Below, piece by piece: positions 16,936 through 27,577 of a DNA stretch of 43,213 nucleotides. The stretch's first letter is position 1, and each line of letters opens with the position of its first letter. This DNA is from Sulfobacillus benefaciens (lineage in GTDB: Bacteria; Bacillota; Sulfobacillia; Sulfobacillales; Sulfobacillaceae): positions 1-43,213 of the forward strand of contig PXYW01000022.1 in the NCBI GenBank assembly GCA_003023695.1, written 5' to 3'. Under the pieces are notes generated by a model. It did not search any database, was not told the origin of the DNA, and saw only the letters and a program-made list of their open reading frames with translations. A program made the translations under genes and the position numbers.

Positions 16936-18027
16936 CTACAAGACTCGGAAAGCTTTGTCCACTAGGGTCAGCCGCTGATATCCCTCATCGGTGACCACCA
17001 CCGTGTCCTCTAGTCGCACGCCGCCTAATTGAGGAATGTAAATGCCGGGTTCCACCGTGATAACCATACCTGATTCCAGTGGCTGGCTAGGTGTCTTTGC
17101 CGAAACCCAGGGTGCCTCGTGAATTTCCAACCCCACTCCATGACCCGTACCATGTCCAAAATATGCGCCAAACCCTGCTTGACTAATATACTGGCGAGCC
17201 GCCCGATCCACATCCGCTACCGGAACTCCGGATCGTACTTTCTCCAATCCCTGTTGCTGGGCCTCCCAAACAACTTGATACACGTCGGTTAACCGAGAAG
17301 AACTCGGTTGTGTCCCAGCTAGTGCCACCGTCACCGTTTCATCCGAATGATATCCCTCAATCACCGCGCCAAAATCGATGGTGACAAAATCGCCAGGATT
17401 CAGTTGGCGTGAGGTCGGATGGCCATGGGGCAGAGATCCCCGCGATCCCGATGCCACGATGGTGTCAAAAGCTAGTCGTTCTGCTCCCAGTTCCCGAATG
17501 GCCAATTCTAATGCCCAAGCAATCTCGCGTTCGGTAATCCCGGGGTGCACTGTATGCTCCAAGACTTGTTCCAATGCCGCCCCTGCAATGCTGGCCGCCT
17601 GCCTTATCGACTCAATTTCCTCTGTCGACTTGATTTGCCTTAAACTTTCGGTAAGGGACATCAGTGGTACCCACTGAATTGGTGACGCTAACTGGCTTAA
17701 GGCGTCCCACTCCTGCAAGGTGACATGCTCCGATTCGATGGCCACCCGCTGCATTCCGGACGCTTTTGCGACCTCCGCGACTTTTTGCCAACGATTGTCC
17801 GATATGGGCACGACCTGGTAATCGGGAGCTTGGTCTTCCGCCTGTTCCCAGTAACGAAAATCGCAAAACAGCCAACGTCCTCCCCCGTTTCCGATCAACA
17901 CCATACCTTCGGACCCGGTAAATCCGGTAAGATAGCGACGGTTGTATGGCGAGAATATCAGGTAGCCATCCGCCCGGCCCCCGCCTAAAGCGACCAGCTG
18001 CTCTGCACGTTCCTGATGTCGCGTCAT
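16936..18027 (-). CDS. pepQ: M24-family Xaa-Pro aminopeptidase/dipeptidase
   Basis: The 363-residue metallopeptidase has an N-terminal creatinase-like domain (1-125) and a catalytic pita-bread domain. The five metal ligands are visible: two Asp in VTIDFGAVIEGYHSDETV, His in HGTGHGVGLEIHEAP, Glu in ITVEPGIY and Glu in GVRLEDTVVV. It removes residues next to proline from short peptides in the cytoplasm. It corresponds to YqhT of B. subtilis by position between aroQ and efp. The ATG overlaps the aroQ stop (ATGA). The pepQ symbol is by family; the exact specificity is not known. Confidence 0.9.
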   Translation of the reverse strand: MTRHQERAEQLVALGGGRADGYLIFSPYNRRYLTGFTGSEGMVLIGNGGGRWLFCDFRYWEQAEDQAPDYQVVPISDNRWQKVAEVAKASGMQRVAIESEHVTLQEWDALSQLASPIQWVPLMSLTESLRQIKSTEEIESIRQAASIAGAALEQVLEHTVHPGITEREIAWALELAIRELGAERLAFDTIVASGSRGSLPHGHPTSRQLNPGDFVTIDFGAVIEGYHSDETVTVALAGTQPSSSRLTDVYQVVWEAQQQGLEKVRSGVPVADVDRAARQYISQAGFGAYFGHGTGHGVGLEIHEAPWVSAKTPSQPLESGMVITVEPGIYIPQLGGVRLEDTVVVTDEGYQRLTLVDKAFRVL

Positions 18028-18464
18028 GAACCCGAACCTAAACGCAAAGCCAAATGAAGCAGTGCCAAACGGTATCCGTCGATTCCCAGACCACTAATTT
18101 GTCCCACTGCCACTGGAGCAATCACCGAATGGGATCGAAAAGATTCTCGGGCGTAAATATTGCTAAGATGCACTTCTATCACAGGCAATGTCAACGCGGC
18201 CACGGCATCGCGAAGTGCATAGCTTTGATGCGTCAAAGCTCCTGGATTAATCACCAGGCCATCCGCCCCACGATCTGCCAATGTTTCCAGGTAGTCGATT
18301 AAGGCGCCTTCATGATTGGACTGGAAGTCTTCCAGACGGCAATTGAGGAAATCCTTGCGCAGATTATCCATCACATCGCCCCAGGACACCGTGCCGTAAA
18401 TTTCGGGTTGGCGTCGGCCGAGTCTTCCCAAATTCGGTCCGTTGACAATATGCAGGTTAAGCAT
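18024..18464 (-). CDS. aroQ: type II 3-dehydroquinate dehydratase
   Basis: The 146-residue enzyme dehydrates 3-dehydroquinate in the shikimate pathway. Signatures are [20 protein letters not shown] (Tyr of the active site), [16 protein letters not shown] and [21 protein letters not shown] with the catalytic His. I place the start at the ATG at 18464, which matches the family N-terminus and overlaps the end of glyA by 8 bp; the frame is open further upstream but within glyA. It overlaps pepQ by four bases. It works with aroB, aroE, aroK and aroC upstream in this window. Confidence 0.95.
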   Translation of the reverse strand: MLNLHIVNGPNLGRLGRRQPEIYGTVSWGDVMDNLRKDFLNCRLEDFQSNHEGALIDYLETLADRGADGLVINPGALTHQSYALRDAVAALTLPVIEVHLSNIYARESFRSHSVIAPVAVGQISGLGIDGYRLALLHLALRLGSGS

Positions 18465-19716
18465 AGACACTGGGCTCCAGTCCAGGGAGTGGAAAGGCTC
18501 GGGCCAAAGTCTCCACCCTATTGGCCAACGGCTGGGGATCAAAGTCTTTAGGACCTTGAATGACTTGGGCAATAATCTCCGCCAATTGGTCCATTTCCTC
18601 CAACCCAAATCCGCGGGTGGTGACCTGCGGCGTACCGATGCGAATACCGGACGTAACTGTAGGTTTTTCCGTTTCGTTGGGAATGGTGTTCTTATTCACC
18701 GTAATGCCAATCGCAGCTAGACGGCGCTGAGCTTCACTTCCCGTCAACCCACTATATTTAACATCCACCAACATCAAATGGTTATCAGTTCCGCCGGATA
18801 CCAGACGCAGACCGCGGGCCGACAGTTGTTCGGCCAACCGCCGAGCGTTAGCTACCACGCGGGCTTGGTATTGACGAAATTCCGGGGTTAGGGCCTCGCC
18901 GAAAGCGACGGCTTTACCCGCAATTAAATTCATCAACGGTCCCCCTTGCAAACCTGGGAAAACCACCTTGTCCACTTTCTTTCCCCACTCGGCATTTGTT
19001 AAAATAAAGCCTCCGCGCGGGCCCCGCAATGTCTTATGCGTGGTCGAAGTGACAAAGTCTGCGTGGCCCACCGGGCTCGGATGCAGCCCCGCGGCAACCA
19101 GTCCGGCAATGTGCGCCATATCCACCATCAACAGCGCCCCCACCTCGCGAGCGATGCTGGCAAACGCCGGAAAATCCAACTGCCGTGGATAAGCCGAGGC
19201 CCCGGCTACAATCATCTGCGGGCGAGACTGCAGCGCCGCCTCCCGCACCGCATCCATGTCGAGTCGTTCACTAGTAGCATCTACTCCATAACTGTGTACC
19301 GAATACAGTTGCCCCGAAAAGTTAACAGGGCTGCCGTGGGTGAGGTGCCCACCATGGGTCAGGTTCATCCCTAAAATGCGGTCCCCCGGTTTCAAGGCTG
19401 TAAAATAGACCGCCAAATTCGCCGGGGCTCCGGCATGGGGTTGTACATTGGCGTACTCCGCCCCGAATAGCTCCTTGACCCGGTCACGGGCCAGAGTTTC
19501 CACCACGTCAACGTATTCGCAACCACCATAATAACGATGGGAGGGGTATCCCTCGGCATATTTGTCTGTCATCACGGACCCGACGGCTTCCCGCACAGCG
19601 GGCGAAGTCCAATTTTCCGACGCAATTAACTCGAGATGCAGCGCCTGGCGCCGCTCTTCATTTTGAATCGCCTGATACACATCGGGATCCACCTGTTGCA
19701 ATGTACTCTTGGTCAT
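18457..19716 (-). CDS. glyA: serine hydroxymethyltransferase
   Basis: The 419-residue PLP enzyme interconverts serine and glycine with tetrahydrofolate. The N-terminal [14 protein letters not shown], the folate/PLP segment and the PLP lysine (Lys228 in [14 protein letters not shown]) are present. The start is the ATG at 19716, preceded six bases upstream by GGAGG; the five-codon extension has no such site. It follows gcvPB by 56 bp. In function it links with the glycine cleavage genes immediately upstream, both feeding methylene-tetrahydrofolate. Confidence 0.97.
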   Translation of the reverse strand: MTKSTLQQVDPDVYQAIQNEERRQALHLELIASENWTSPAVREAVGSVMTDKYAEGYPSHRYYGGCEYVDVVETLARDRVKELFGAEYANVQPHAGAPANLAVYFTALKPGDRILGMNLTHGGHLTHGSPVNFSGQLYSVHSYGVDATSERLDMDAVREAALQSRPQMIVAGASAYPRQLDFPAFASIAREVGALLMVDMAHIAGLVAAGLHPSPVGHADFVTSTTHKTLRGPRGGFILTNAEWGKKVDKVVFPGLQGGPLMNLIAGKAVAFGEALTPEFRQYQARVVANARRLAEQLSARGLRLVSGGTDNHLMLVDVKYSGLTGSEAQRRLAAIGITVNKNTIPNETEKPTVTSGIRIGTPQVTTRGFGLEEMDQLAEIIAQVIQGPKDFDPQPLANRVETLARAFPLPGLEPSVYA

Positions 19717-19772
19717 GGGAAGCCTCCTCAAAATGTCTGGCGATTACGCCCAGTGTGTTGGATTCTCACCGC

Positions 19773-21233
19773 CTATGGTTGAGGCGGTGCGGCCGAATAG
19801 GTTAGATTAGGTTGACGAGCTGCCATCGCTTCGTCTAACCGACTCACGATGGTGTCATGCGGTGCCTGGTGCAACAATTCCGGATCCTGGTCGACTTCCT
19901 GGTCAATTTTCCGCAGCGCCTCGGCAAATCGATCCAGTGTTTCTTTGGATTCTGTTTCCGTAGGCTCCACCATCAGTGCTTCTTCCACTACCAATGGGAA
20001 ATAAACGGTGGGAGGATAAAACCCATAGTCAATTAGCCGTTTGGCAATGTCCAAAGCGCGGGCACCGCGCTTCTTTTGAGAGCTCGCCGATAGAACAAAT
20101 TCATGTTTGACCCGACGGCGATGAGGAGTCTGATAGCGATCAGCCAGCAACGCCAACAAATAGTTGGCATTAAGAACCGCCGTATCCGAAACGTCCTTTA
20201 AACCTTCGGCTCCATGGCTGCGCAAATATGCGTAGGCTCGAACTAAAATCCCGACGTTGCCATAATACGATCGCACCTTGCCAATAGACAGCGGTCCCGG
20301 GTCGGAAAGCTGCCAGCCCCTCTCACCCCATTCAATCGTCGGGCGCGGCAAGAAGGGAATCAAGGGAGCTTTCACCCCAACCGGTCCTGCACCAGGGCCT
20401 CCCCCTCCATGAGGCGTGGAAAACGTTTTGTGCAAATTGAGATGCACGACGTCAAACCCCATATCGCCTGGGCGAACTCTGCCCATAATGGCGTTTGCGT
20501 TGGCGCCATCGTAGTAGAGCAACCCACCAGCACTATGCACAATATCCGCGATTTCTACGATGTCTTCTTCAAAAAGCCCCAATGTATTGGGGTTGGTCAG
20601 CATCAAGCCAGCAGTTTCGTGATTAACCAGACGCCGTAAGGCATCGACATCCACACCGCCACGATCATTGGAGGGTACCTCCTGCACCAAAAAACCTGCC
20701 ATGGCTGCGGAAGCCGGGTTGGTGCCATGGGCAGAGTCCGGCACGATAATAGTGGTCCGATGCTCTCCTTTGTGTTCAAGGTATTTCTTGATCATCAAAA
20801 TGCCCGTGAGTTCCCCATGTGCCCCGGCTGCTGGTTGCAACGTCACGCGATCCATGCCGGAAATTTCCGCCAATCCAACTTCCAGGTGATGCAACAGTGC
20901 CAAAAGGCCTTGCACCGTCTCTGTCGGCTGCAACGGATGCACTTGGGAAAACCCAGGCAAGTTTGCTGCCCATTCGTGGATCTTAGGATTATACTTCATG
21001 GTACACGACCCCAATGGATAAAACCCGGTATCGACCCCATAGTTTAATGTAGACAAATAGGTGTAGTGACGCACCACATCCAACTCGGATACCTCTGGAA
21101 GCCGTGTTGAGCTTTGGCGAATATAAGCCGATGGCAATAGTGAACCTAGATCGGGCATCGGCACATCACTAGCTGGCAAGGTCACACCGCGCCTCCCTGG
21201 CGCTGACTGTTCAAAGATTACCGGGACATCCAT
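19773..21233 (-). CDS. gcvPB: glycine dehydrogenase (decarboxylating) subunit 2
   Basis: The 486-residue C-terminal half of the P protein is split from subunit 1, as usual in Firmicutes. The PLP-binding lysine lies in [17 protein letters not shown]. The region with [13 protein letters not shown] near residue 70 and the C-terminal [22 protein letters not shown] are typical. It decarboxylates glycine and transfers aminomethyl to lipoyl-GcvH. The ATG at 21233 has AGGAGGTG upstream and overlaps the end of gcvPA by 16 bp, indicating coupled translation. Confidence 0.96.
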   Translation of the reverse strand: MDVPVIFEQSAPGRRGVTLPASDVPMPDLGSLLPSAYIRQSSTRLPEVSELDVVRHYTYLSTLNYGVDTGFYPLGSCTMKYNPKIHEWAANLPGFSQVHPLQPTETVQGLLALLHHLEVGLAEISGMDRVTLQPAAGAHGELTGILMIKKYLEHKGEHRTTIIVPDSAHGTNPASAAMAGFLVQEVPSNDRGGVDVDALRRLVNHETAGLMLTNPNTLGLFEEDIVEIADIVHSAGGLLYYDGANANAIMGRVRPGDMGFDVVHLNLHKTFSTPHGGGGPGAGPVGVKAPLIPFLPRPTIEWGERGWQLSDPGPLSIGKVRSYYGNVGILVRAYAYLRSHGAEGLKDVSDTAVLNANYLLALLADRYQTPHRRRVKHEFVLSASSQKKRGARALDIAKRLIDYGFYPPTVYFPLVVEEALMVEPTETESKETLDRFAEALRKIDQEVDQDPELLHQAPHDTIVSRLDEAMAARQPNLTYSAAPPQP

Positions 21234-22552
21234 TGCGCCACCTCCTGGCATAACCCATCACATTCTGCGCGGGTGCGTTTTTCGGTTGTCGCCAACTGCC
21301 AATATCCAGCCCATTTGGGATGCCACTGACCCAGGTCAAAGCCCCCGAGATATCCTGCATGGAGCAGGTGTTGGTTCAGATCAGCAATCGACCCAGGCAC
21401 TTGAACGGCAAATTCATAAAGAAACGGCTCATCGGGAAATGCCAAGGGAATCCCTATCTCTTTAAGCCGATCGGCTAGATAATGCGCTTTGGCAGTGGAC
21501 AACAGCGCAACATCACGCAGCCCTTGGGGTCCCAGGCTCGCCATATAAATGGTCGCCATCAAGGCATTTAGCGAATGATTGGAACAGATGTTAGATGTGG
21601 CTTTTTCACGACGAATATGCTGTTCCCGGGCCTGCAAGGTTAAGACATATCCGCGTGAGCCATGATGATCTACGGTGGCGCCGACCAGTCGACCAGGCAT
21701 CTTGCGCACCAACGGCGCCTGCACAGCAAAATACCCGAATGTTGGCCCGCCATAATTGAGGGGATTGCCCAGCGGCTGGCCCTCGCCCACCACCACATCG
21801 GCTCCCAATTCTCCGGGTGGCGTTAACAGTGCTAAAGCCACCGGATCGGCCGCAACGATGGCCAAAGCCTGGTGGCGATGGGCCACCTCAATAGCTTTGT
21901 CAATCCCGACAATACGCCCCAGCATGTCGGGATATTGCCAAATCACCGCTGCTACCGGGTCCGATCCTGATAATTCGGCTTCCAATTCTTCAATGTTGTC
22001 TACCATCGAGACTGAACCGCCGCGTGCTTCCACATAAGTGGTAGCCACAGCCACACTATCGGGGTGTACCCCCTGATGCACGACGATGCGGCCACGGCGG
22101 GTATGGGACAATGCTAAAAGAGCCGCTTCCCCAACGGCAGAAGCCCCGTCGTACATGGAAGCCTGGGCAGCATACGTACCCGTTAATCCGGCGATCATGG
22201 TTTGAAATTCGTAGATTGCGGCCAGGGTTCCTTGCGACAACTCCGGTTGATATGGGGTGTATGCCGTGGCAAATTCACCACGGCTGGCCAGTGCATTCAC
22301 CGCAGCAGGAATAAATCGATCATAAAACCCGCCCCCCAAAAACATTACCAAGTCTTCTGCACTGCGATTTTCCCCGGCCAACTCTGTGAGGTGTCGTGAA
22401 AGTTCCAATTCGCTTAAGGCTGGTGGCAAGTTTAGAGGACGATGCAACCGGGCGGATTGGGGAATATCATCAAACAGTTCATCCACCGATGCAATATTGA
22501 GCGTCTCCAACATCGCTTCCCGGTCGCGAGATGTGTGAGGTATGTATCGCAA
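21218..22552 (-). CDS. gcvPA: glycine dehydrogenase (decarboxylating) subunit 1
   Basis: The 444-residue N-terminal half of the P protein starts [18 protein letters not shown] and contains [34 protein letters not shown] and the C-terminal [14 protein letters not shown]. It lacks the PLP lysine, which is in subunit 2; the two form the active heterotetramer. It begins 5 bp after gcvH and overlaps gcvPB. Confidence 0.96.
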   Translation of the reverse strand: MRYIPHTSRDREAMLETLNIASVDELFDDIPQSARLHRPLNLPPALSELELSRHLTELAGENRSAEDLVMFLGGGFYDRFIPAAVNALASRGEFATAYTPYQPELSQGTLAAIYEFQTMIAGLTGTYAAQASMYDGASAVGEAALLALSHTRRGRIVVHQGVHPDSVAVATTYVEARGGSVSMVDNIEELEAELSGSDPVAAVIWQYPDMLGRIVGIDKAIEVAHRHQALAIVAADPVALALLTPPGELGADVVVGEGQPLGNPLNYGGPTFGYFAVQAPLVRKMPGRLVGATVDHHGSRGYVLTLQAREQHIRREKATSNICSNHSLNALMATIYMASLGPQGLRDVALLSTAKAHYLADRLKEIGIPLAFPDEPFLYEFAVQVPGSIADLNQHLLHAGYLGGFDLGQWHPKWAGYWQLATTEKRTRAECDGLCQEVAQWMSR

Positions 22553-22557
22553 TCCCT

Positions 22558-22926
22558 TTAGGCTCCTTCAGTCTCTTTTTGATAATCCTCCGCCGATAAC
22601 AATTCCGCATCGCTCTGGTGTGGATCCAAGCGAATAATCCATCCCTCGCCATAGGGATCCTGATTCACTAGTTCCGGTTGTTCTGTTAGTTTGGTATTAA
22701 CCGCCGCCACAGTGCCATCAGTCGGACAGTATAAATCCGACACAGATTTCACAGATTCAACAACGCCAAAAGCTTCGCCGGATTTGAGTTCCCGCCCCAC
22801 CTCAGGCAATTCGACAAACACTACATCGCCTAACGCATCCTGAGCAAACGCGGTAATGCCTACCGTACCGTCTGGAGCAATCCATTCGTGGTCTTTGGTA
22901 TAACGCAAGTGCGTCGGAATATTCAT
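22558..22926 (-). CDS. gcvH: glycine cleavage system H protein
   Basis: The 122-residue lipoyl carrier has the lipoylation lysine Lys60 in VVESVKSVSDLY. The fold segments (YTKDHEWIAPDGTVGIT; GDVVFVELPEVG) and the C-terminal EGWIIRLDP are intact. It shuttles the aminomethyl group between P, T and L proteins. The ATG at 22926 is the family start; the open frame upstream belongs to another frame of gcvT. In B. subtilis gcvH is elsewhere, so its inclusion in this operon is a local difference. No gcvL is seen here. Confidence 0.96.
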   Translation of the reverse strand: MNIPTHLRYTKDHEWIAPDGTVGITAFAQDALGDVVFVELPEVGRELKSGEAFGVVESVKSVSDLYCPTDGTVAAVNTKLTEQPELVNQDPYGEGWIIRLDPHQSDAELLSAEDYQKETEGA

Positions 22927-22951
22927 CTTAGTCCCCCCATAGTGATTGATA

Positions 22952-24043
22952 TCAAATTCGAGTTTCCCGTCGGTAAAATGGCGTAGCAACGACCTCTGCC
23001 GGCACCAATTTCCCCCGAATCTCCACATTGAGCGATGTGCCAATCGCGGATTGCGATGGCGGAACCAACGCCAACGCAATGGCTTTTTTCAACGTTGGGG
23101 AGTGCGTGCCCGACGTGACGCTGCCAACCGTGTGTCCCTCCGCATCCACCACCGGATACCCAGCGCGTGCAATTCCGCCAGCGAGGGTTAACCCAACCAA
23201 TTTGCGCTGCAATCCTTCAGATTTTTGCCGTTCCAGGGCACCGCGGCCAATAAAATCCCCAGGTTGTTTCAAGCGGACAAACATGCCTAGACCGGCTTCC
23301 AACGGGCTAATCGTTTCCGACAATTCATGTCCATAGAGCGGCAATCGCGCTTCCAACCTTAACGTATCACGGGCCCCCAAGCCCACAGGACGGGCACCGC
23401 GATCAATGAGGGATTGCCATACAGTGGGTGCTGCATTGGCATCCAAATATAATTCGAATCCCTCTTCTCCGGTGTATCCCGTTCGCGACAGCAAAACCGG
23501 GATGCCGTCGACAAGAACCTGGGGAACAAAATGGTAGTATGACACCGCATCGAGCTCAATCGATGCCAGCGGCTGCAGCAAGGATTGAGCCAACGGACCC
23601 TGCAACGCCAGTAGTGCCGTTCGGTCGGACACATTGGTCAGGGTGACCATTGGCCAATGTTGGCTCGCTTGGGACACCCACTCCCAGTCCTTGCCAATGT
23701 TTGCCGCATTCACCACCAGAAGATATTTCTGCTCCTCTAAACGATACACTAACAGATCATCCACGGTGCCGCCGGTCGGCAAACACATCGGCGAATACAA
23801 GGCCTGCCCAACTGTCAGCCGAGAGGGCGGATTGGTCACGAGATGATCAAGAAATGGGGAGGCACTAGCGCCTTCAACCAAAAATTCCCCCATGTGGGAC
23901 ACATCAAAGAGCCCTGCCCTTTGCCGAACTGCCAAGTGCTCCTCCACTATGGACCCGTAATCCAACGGCATCCAGTACCCGCCAAACTCCACCAGTTTGC
24001 CCCCATGGTTCTTATGCCACGAGGTTAATGGGGTATCCTTCAC
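22952..24043 (-). CDS. gcvT: aminomethyltransferase (glycine cleavage T protein)
   Basis: The 363-residue protein begins VKDTPLTSWHKNHGGKLVEFGGYWMPLDYG, the usual T-protein opening, and contains GLFDVSHMGEFLVEG and the folate-binding RTGYTGEEGFELYL. It releases ammonia and passes the one-carbon unit to tetrahydrofolate. The start is GTG at 24043, eight bases after GGAG; the frame upstream has no family similarity and no better start. It is first of gcvT-gcvH-gcvPA-gcvPB-glyA. The 113-bp leader before it shows no recognisable glycine riboswitch. Confidence 0.96.
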   Translation of the reverse strand: MKDTPLTSWHKNHGGKLVEFGGYWMPLDYGSIVEEHLAVRQRAGLFDVSHMGEFLVEGASASPFLDHLVTNPPSRLTVGQALYSPMCLPTGGTVDDLLVYRLEEQKYLLVVNAANIGKDWEWVSQASQHWPMVTLTNVSDRTALLALQGPLAQSLLQPLASIELDAVSYYHFVPQVLVDGIPVLLSRTGYTGEEGFELYLDANAAPTVWQSLIDRGARPVGLGARDTLRLEARLPLYGHELSETISPLEAGLGMFVRLKQPGDFIGRGALERQKSEGLQRKLVGLTLAGGIARAGYPVVDAEGHTVGSVTSGTHSPTLKKAIALALVPPSQSAIGTSLNVEIRGKLVPAEVVATPFYRRETRI

Positions 24044-24156
24044 GCAAAAATCTCCTTCCCTATGGTACAAAACTCCCCTCGAAGCTTTGGTCCCGGCATA
24101 CTCCAGATTGATGATACCCTCCTGCCCGTCGCAATACAATTGAAAGCATGCCAACA

Positions 24157-25233
24157 TTATATAGACAAAATTCGTTCCATGGTTTCTTGTACTTGTTTTC
24201 GGGGCAAGTTGCGATAAATGAGGGGATGGCCCACATCTTTCAACAGCACCCACTGAAGCCCATGCGCCCGTGACTTTTTATCTTGGGTCATAGCCTCAAA
24301 GACAGCGTTCCAATCTCCCTGGGATAGTGTGAGCGGCAATTCCCAGGCTATCATCCATTGTTCCACGGTCCGGCGTACCGCCTCATCAAGTCCCAATACC
24401 TCTTCTGACAACGCCAGGGCTACCCGGGTACCCAAGGCCACAGCCTCACCATGGGTAATCCGGCCATATCCCAAGTAGTTTTCCAATCCATGGGCCACCG
24501 TATGGCCAAAGTTTAAATACATCCGGGATGCCGTTTCTTCGAGGTCATTGTTGACAATCGCCACTTTTATTCCAGCAGTGGCCTCTACCAACGAGTCCCA
24601 CTCTTCACTGCCAAACGCAGGAACCGAATCATTTAATTGCTCCCACAACCACTGTCCGTCAATTAACGCAGATTTCATGACCTCGCCTACCCCGGCACGC
24701 CATTGTCGCATGGGCAGGGTATGCAATACTTGCGGATCAATAATCACCGCCTGTGGAAGATGAAATGCGCCTACTAGATTTTTGCCCCAGGATACATTCA
24801 CCGCCACCTTGCCGCCAATTGCCGCATCGACCTGGCCCAGTAATGTGGTCGGTATGGCAATCCACTTGATGCCCCGCAAGTAAGTCGCCGCGGCGTAGCC
24901 TACGGTGTCTGTAAGCACGCCGCCTCCCACTGCAACCACGACGGTATCGCGCCGCACATGGCGAGTGCCAAATTCCTGGTATAGTTTCTCGACAGTAGTT
25001 AAATTCTTAGTGGCCTCGCTGATATCTAACTGGTAGATGGAATCAGGCCCAGCCCACTGGGTTAGCCGAGTCTCAAGATGTGGATGCTTGTCAAGCACTA
25101 TAGGGTCAGCTATCACAACAACTGGAGTTCCACAGGGAGCCCACTCTTCTAAGCCCACCTCGCCAAGAATTCCCCGTTGCAAGATAATGCGGCTGGTTTT
25201 TGCCAATGCGCTCTCGATGTACCAGGTAGACAT
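24157..25233 (-). CDS. aroB: 3-dehydroquinate synthase
   Basis: The 358-residue enzyme converts DAHP to 3-dehydroquinate using NAD and a divalent metal. It shows the NAD-binding VVAVGGGVLTDTVGYAAATYLRGI, the substrate loop GKVAVNVSWGKNLVGAFHLPQAV, and the metal ligand segment FGHTVAHGLENYLGY. I set the start at the ATG at 25233, which follows GGGAGTGAAGGC; the longer frame lies in aroK. The 4-bp gap to aroK implies coupled expression. The last codons overlap a TATAAT-like string that could start a weak gcv promoter. Confidence 0.96.
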   Translation of the reverse strand: MSTWYIESALAKTSRIILQRGILGEVGLEEWAPCGTPVVVIADPIVLDKHPHLETRLTQWAGPDSIYQLDISEATKNLTTVEKLYQEFGTRHVRRDTVVVAVGGGVLTDTVGYAAATYLRGIKWIAIPTTLLGQVDAAIGGKVAVNVSWGKNLVGAFHLPQAVIIDPQVLHTLPMRQWRAGVGEVMKSALIDGQWLWEQLNDSVPAFGSEEWDSLVEATAGIKVAIVNNDLEETASRMYLNFGHTVAHGLENYLGYGRITHGEAVALGTRVALALSEEVLGLDEAVRRTVEQWMIAWELPLTLSQGDWNAVFEAMTQDKKSRAHGLQWVLLKDVGHPLIYRNLPRKQVQETMERILSI

Positions 25234-25237
25234 GCCT

Positions 25238-25792
25238 TCACTCCCACGATCCAGTTTGCCAAATATCAATGATGTTTTGCGCAATCTCCTCAGAAGATCG
25301 CCTAGCCACATCCTCAATTATCCAGGCCAAAGACTGAAACCACGGCTCACGCTGGCGGTATATGGCCTGAAATACCTCCCAGCCCCTGCTGGCTAAGGGT
25401 CGCGCTGCGTCATCGGCCACGCGCGAATACAAAAGAGACAATGGACCTTTAAGCCACACAACGGCAGTCTTTTTCAGCAATTCCCGGTTGCCGGGCAGTG
25501 TTACGGTTCCCCCACCTAATGCCAGAACCAAAGGCTTGGACGACGACAGCAGTTCGTGCAAGTATTGGTGTTCCCGTTCCCGAAACCCTTCTTCTCCATA
25601 ACGAGAAAACATCTCAGCGATCTCTAAACCGGTACCCCGGATGATTGCTGCGTCCAAATCCTCAAATTGCCAGCCGAGTTTAGCGGCCACGATACGGCCG
25701 ACAGTGGTCTTTCCGGCGCCCATCATCCCCATCAGCACAATGGGTGGCTTAAAATTTGCGGACCCTGGCTCGCCAACTTTCCACTCGCTCAT
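25238..25792 (-). CDS. aroK: shikimate kinase
   Basis: The 184-residue P-loop kinase phosphorylates shikimate. Walker A is GMMGAGKTTVGR at about residues 22-33, followed by the substrate-binding FEDLDAAI, ALGGGTV, and RPLASRG of the lid region. The start at the ATG at 25792 gives a 15-residue lead before the first strand and overlaps the end of aroC by 44 bp; a slightly later start cannot be excluded. Confidence 0.93.
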   Translation of the reverse strand: MSEWKVGEPGSANFKPPIVLMGMMGAGKTTVGRIVAAKLGWQFEDLDAAIIRGTGLEIAEMFSRYGEEGFREREHQYLHELLSSSKPLVLALGGGTVTLPGNRELLKKTAVVWLKGPLSLLYSRVADDAARPLASRGWEVFQAIYRQREPWFQSLAWIIEDVARRSSEEIAQNIIDIWQTGSWE

Positions 25793-26906
25793 GAATTTCC
25801 TCCAGACTGTCGCCGCCAAACTTCTCAAGCACGGCTCCTGCCAATACATGCAGGACCATGGCTTCCCCAATAGTCACCGCAGCCGGCACTGCCGTCACGT
25901 CCGACCGTTCCACTTGCGCCAAAAACGGCTCTTTGGATTCAATATCAAAGGAGCCCAAGGGAGACATCAAGGTGGACAACGGCTTCATTCCCACCCTCAC
26001 AGTCATTGGCATCCCTGTGGTAATACCACCTTCGAGCCCCCCAGCCCGATTACTGCGGCGTGTAAAACCAGCATCTTGTTCCCACCAAATCGCATCATGC
26101 ACTTGGGATCCTGCAAGATCCGCTTGTTGAAAGCCTGTTCCCACTTCCACCGCCTTCATTGCCGGAATCGACAGTAAGGCCTGGGCTAATTGCGCTTCAA
26201 GGCGGCGGTCCCATTGCACATAGCTGCCCAGACCTACCGGCAATCCAAACGCGACAATTTCAAAGGTTCCGCCTAAAGTGTCTCCTGCCGCTTTAGCGTC
26301 ATCAATCAACGACATCATCTTGGCTTCGGACTCTGAATCCAAGACCCGAACCGGAGACGTTTCGGCACGTTCGAAATCCTCCAATTTCCAATCGGCTGGC
26401 TTGATATGAACCGATCCGATGGAAATCACGTGTCCCACCACATGTATCCCTAATCCCTGCAGAAAACTGCGTGCGACCGCGCCTAATGCGACCCGCATCG
26501 TAGTCTCCCGTGCCGACGCCCTTTCCAACACGTTGCGCAAATCTCGATGCCCATATTTAATCCCACCGACTAAATCGGCGTGTCCGGGCCTGGGCCTGGT
26601 CACTACACGATCCGGGGTTGCGGGATCTGGCGACATACTCTCGGCCCAGTTGGCAAAATCGCGGTTTTCTACTAATAAAGCCACGGGCCCCCCCAATGTT
26701 CGCCCGTGGCGCACACCGCCGAAAATCTTTACTTGGTCTCGTTCAATGGCCATCCGGCCTCCACGTCCGTAACCTTGCTGCCGGCGCGCCAAATCTCCAT
26801 CTATCAGGGCGCGGGTTACCGCTACCCCCGCCGGTACTCCCTCAACAATTCCCACTAGTCCTGGCCCGTGCGATTCCCCCGCCGTCAGCCACCGCCACTG
26901 TGCCAT
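25749..26906 (-). CDS. aroC: chorismate synthase
   Basis: The 385-residue FMN-dependent enzyme makes chorismate from EPSP. The three family signatures are present: GESHGPGLVGIVEGVPAG at the N-terminus, GHRDLRNVLERASARETT near residue 125, and GGLEGGITTGMPM near 305-317. The start is the ATG at 26906, with AGGAGAGG eight bases upstream. It is followed by the overlapping aroK and then aroB. Confidence 0.97.
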   Translation of the reverse strand: MAQWRWLTAGESHGPGLVGIVEGVPAGVAVTRALIDGDLARRQQGYGRGGRMAIERDQVKIFGGVRHGRTLGGPVALLVENRDFANWAESMSPDPATPDRVVTRPRPGHADLVGGIKYGHRDLRNVLERASARETTMRVALGAVARSFLQGLGIHVVGHVISIGSVHIKPADWKLEDFERAETSPVRVLDSESEAKMMSLIDDAKAAGDTLGGTFEIVAFGLPVGLGSYVQWDRRLEAQLAQALLSIPAMKAVEVGTGFQQADLAGSQVHDAIWWEQDAGFTRRSNRAGGLEGGITTGMPMTVRVGMKPLSTLMSPLGSFDIESKEPFLAQVERSDVTAVPAAVTIGEAMVLHVLAGAVLEKFGGDSLEEIHERVESWRARVRKF

Positions 26907-26983
26907 GTCTTTTTCCTCTCCTGACCCCAAATTTTGATTCTAATCTTACCTCATGAGGGTTCCTTAGCGAATGCTCGCCTCCG

Positions 26984-27577
26984 CTAATGGCCTAACGCCC
27001 CCAAAAGACCCAAAAGGCCACCAAACACTAAAAAAGGGCCTAATGGAATGCTGTCTTGCCGTTTAGCCTTACGCGCCAGAATCAATACCACGGCATAGAG
27101 ACCCGCAGCCCAAATCCCGGCCACCAACGCCAGGAGGCCCTCAGGCCAGCCCAGCGCCACGCCTAACGCCACACTATATTTCACATCACCCATTCCAAGA
27201 CCGCCTCGCGTCGCGATGTGGACCAACAACAGCAGCAATCCAAGACCTAACCCACACGCCACCGCCGTAATCACAAAAAAATGAGTCCATGGGTAAGTTG
27301 CAAAACTCCACCCCAGCGAAAGCGCTACTAAACGATTAGGGATAATCCGTTCGGTAGCGTCCACCATCCCTATTAACAACCACAACCCAAGATACCCTAC
27401 CACCACCCAAGGGTAGTAAGCGCGCAACACCACTAACACGCCCACCGTGATCGCCGCCATCACCAGTGTTGCAATCCATTTAAGACTGCTGGTAATTTGG
27501 GCTTGTCCTCCCCACCACTTCACCGGCATTTGCCAAAACACGATAATCCATGCCAACGCCATCAAAGAGGAGACCAT
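26984..27577 (-). CDS. A24-family prepilin peptidase, catalytic half only
   Basis: The 197-residue polytopic protein has the two catalytic aspartates of type IV prepilin peptidases: Asp73 in GMVDATERIIPN and Asp131 in GLGMGDVKYS (GxGD). It has about six to seven hydrophobic segments. It lacks the N-terminal N-methyltransferase part with paired CxxC motifs found in PilD/ComC, so it is a short, peptidase-only form. It would process prepilin-like proteins for competence or pili. The start overlaps aroE by 16 bp, tying it to the shikimate genes. No pilin genes are in the window. Confidence 0.85.
   Translation of the reverse strand: MVSSLMALAWIIVFWQMPVKWWGGQAQITSSLKWIATLVMAAITVGVLVVLRAYYPWVVVGYLGLWLLIGMVDATERIIPNRLVALSLGWSFATYPWTHFFVITAVACGLGLGLLLLLVHIATRGGLGMGDVKYSVALGVALGWPEGLLALVAGIWAAGLYAVVLILARKAKRQDSIPLGPFLVFGGLLGLLGALGH

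Noticed and set aside
24044-24156. Glycine riboswitch before gcvT
   Set aside because: The short leader contains purine-rich stretches but not the conserved paired cores of the tandem glycine aptamer, and there is too little room for two aptamers.
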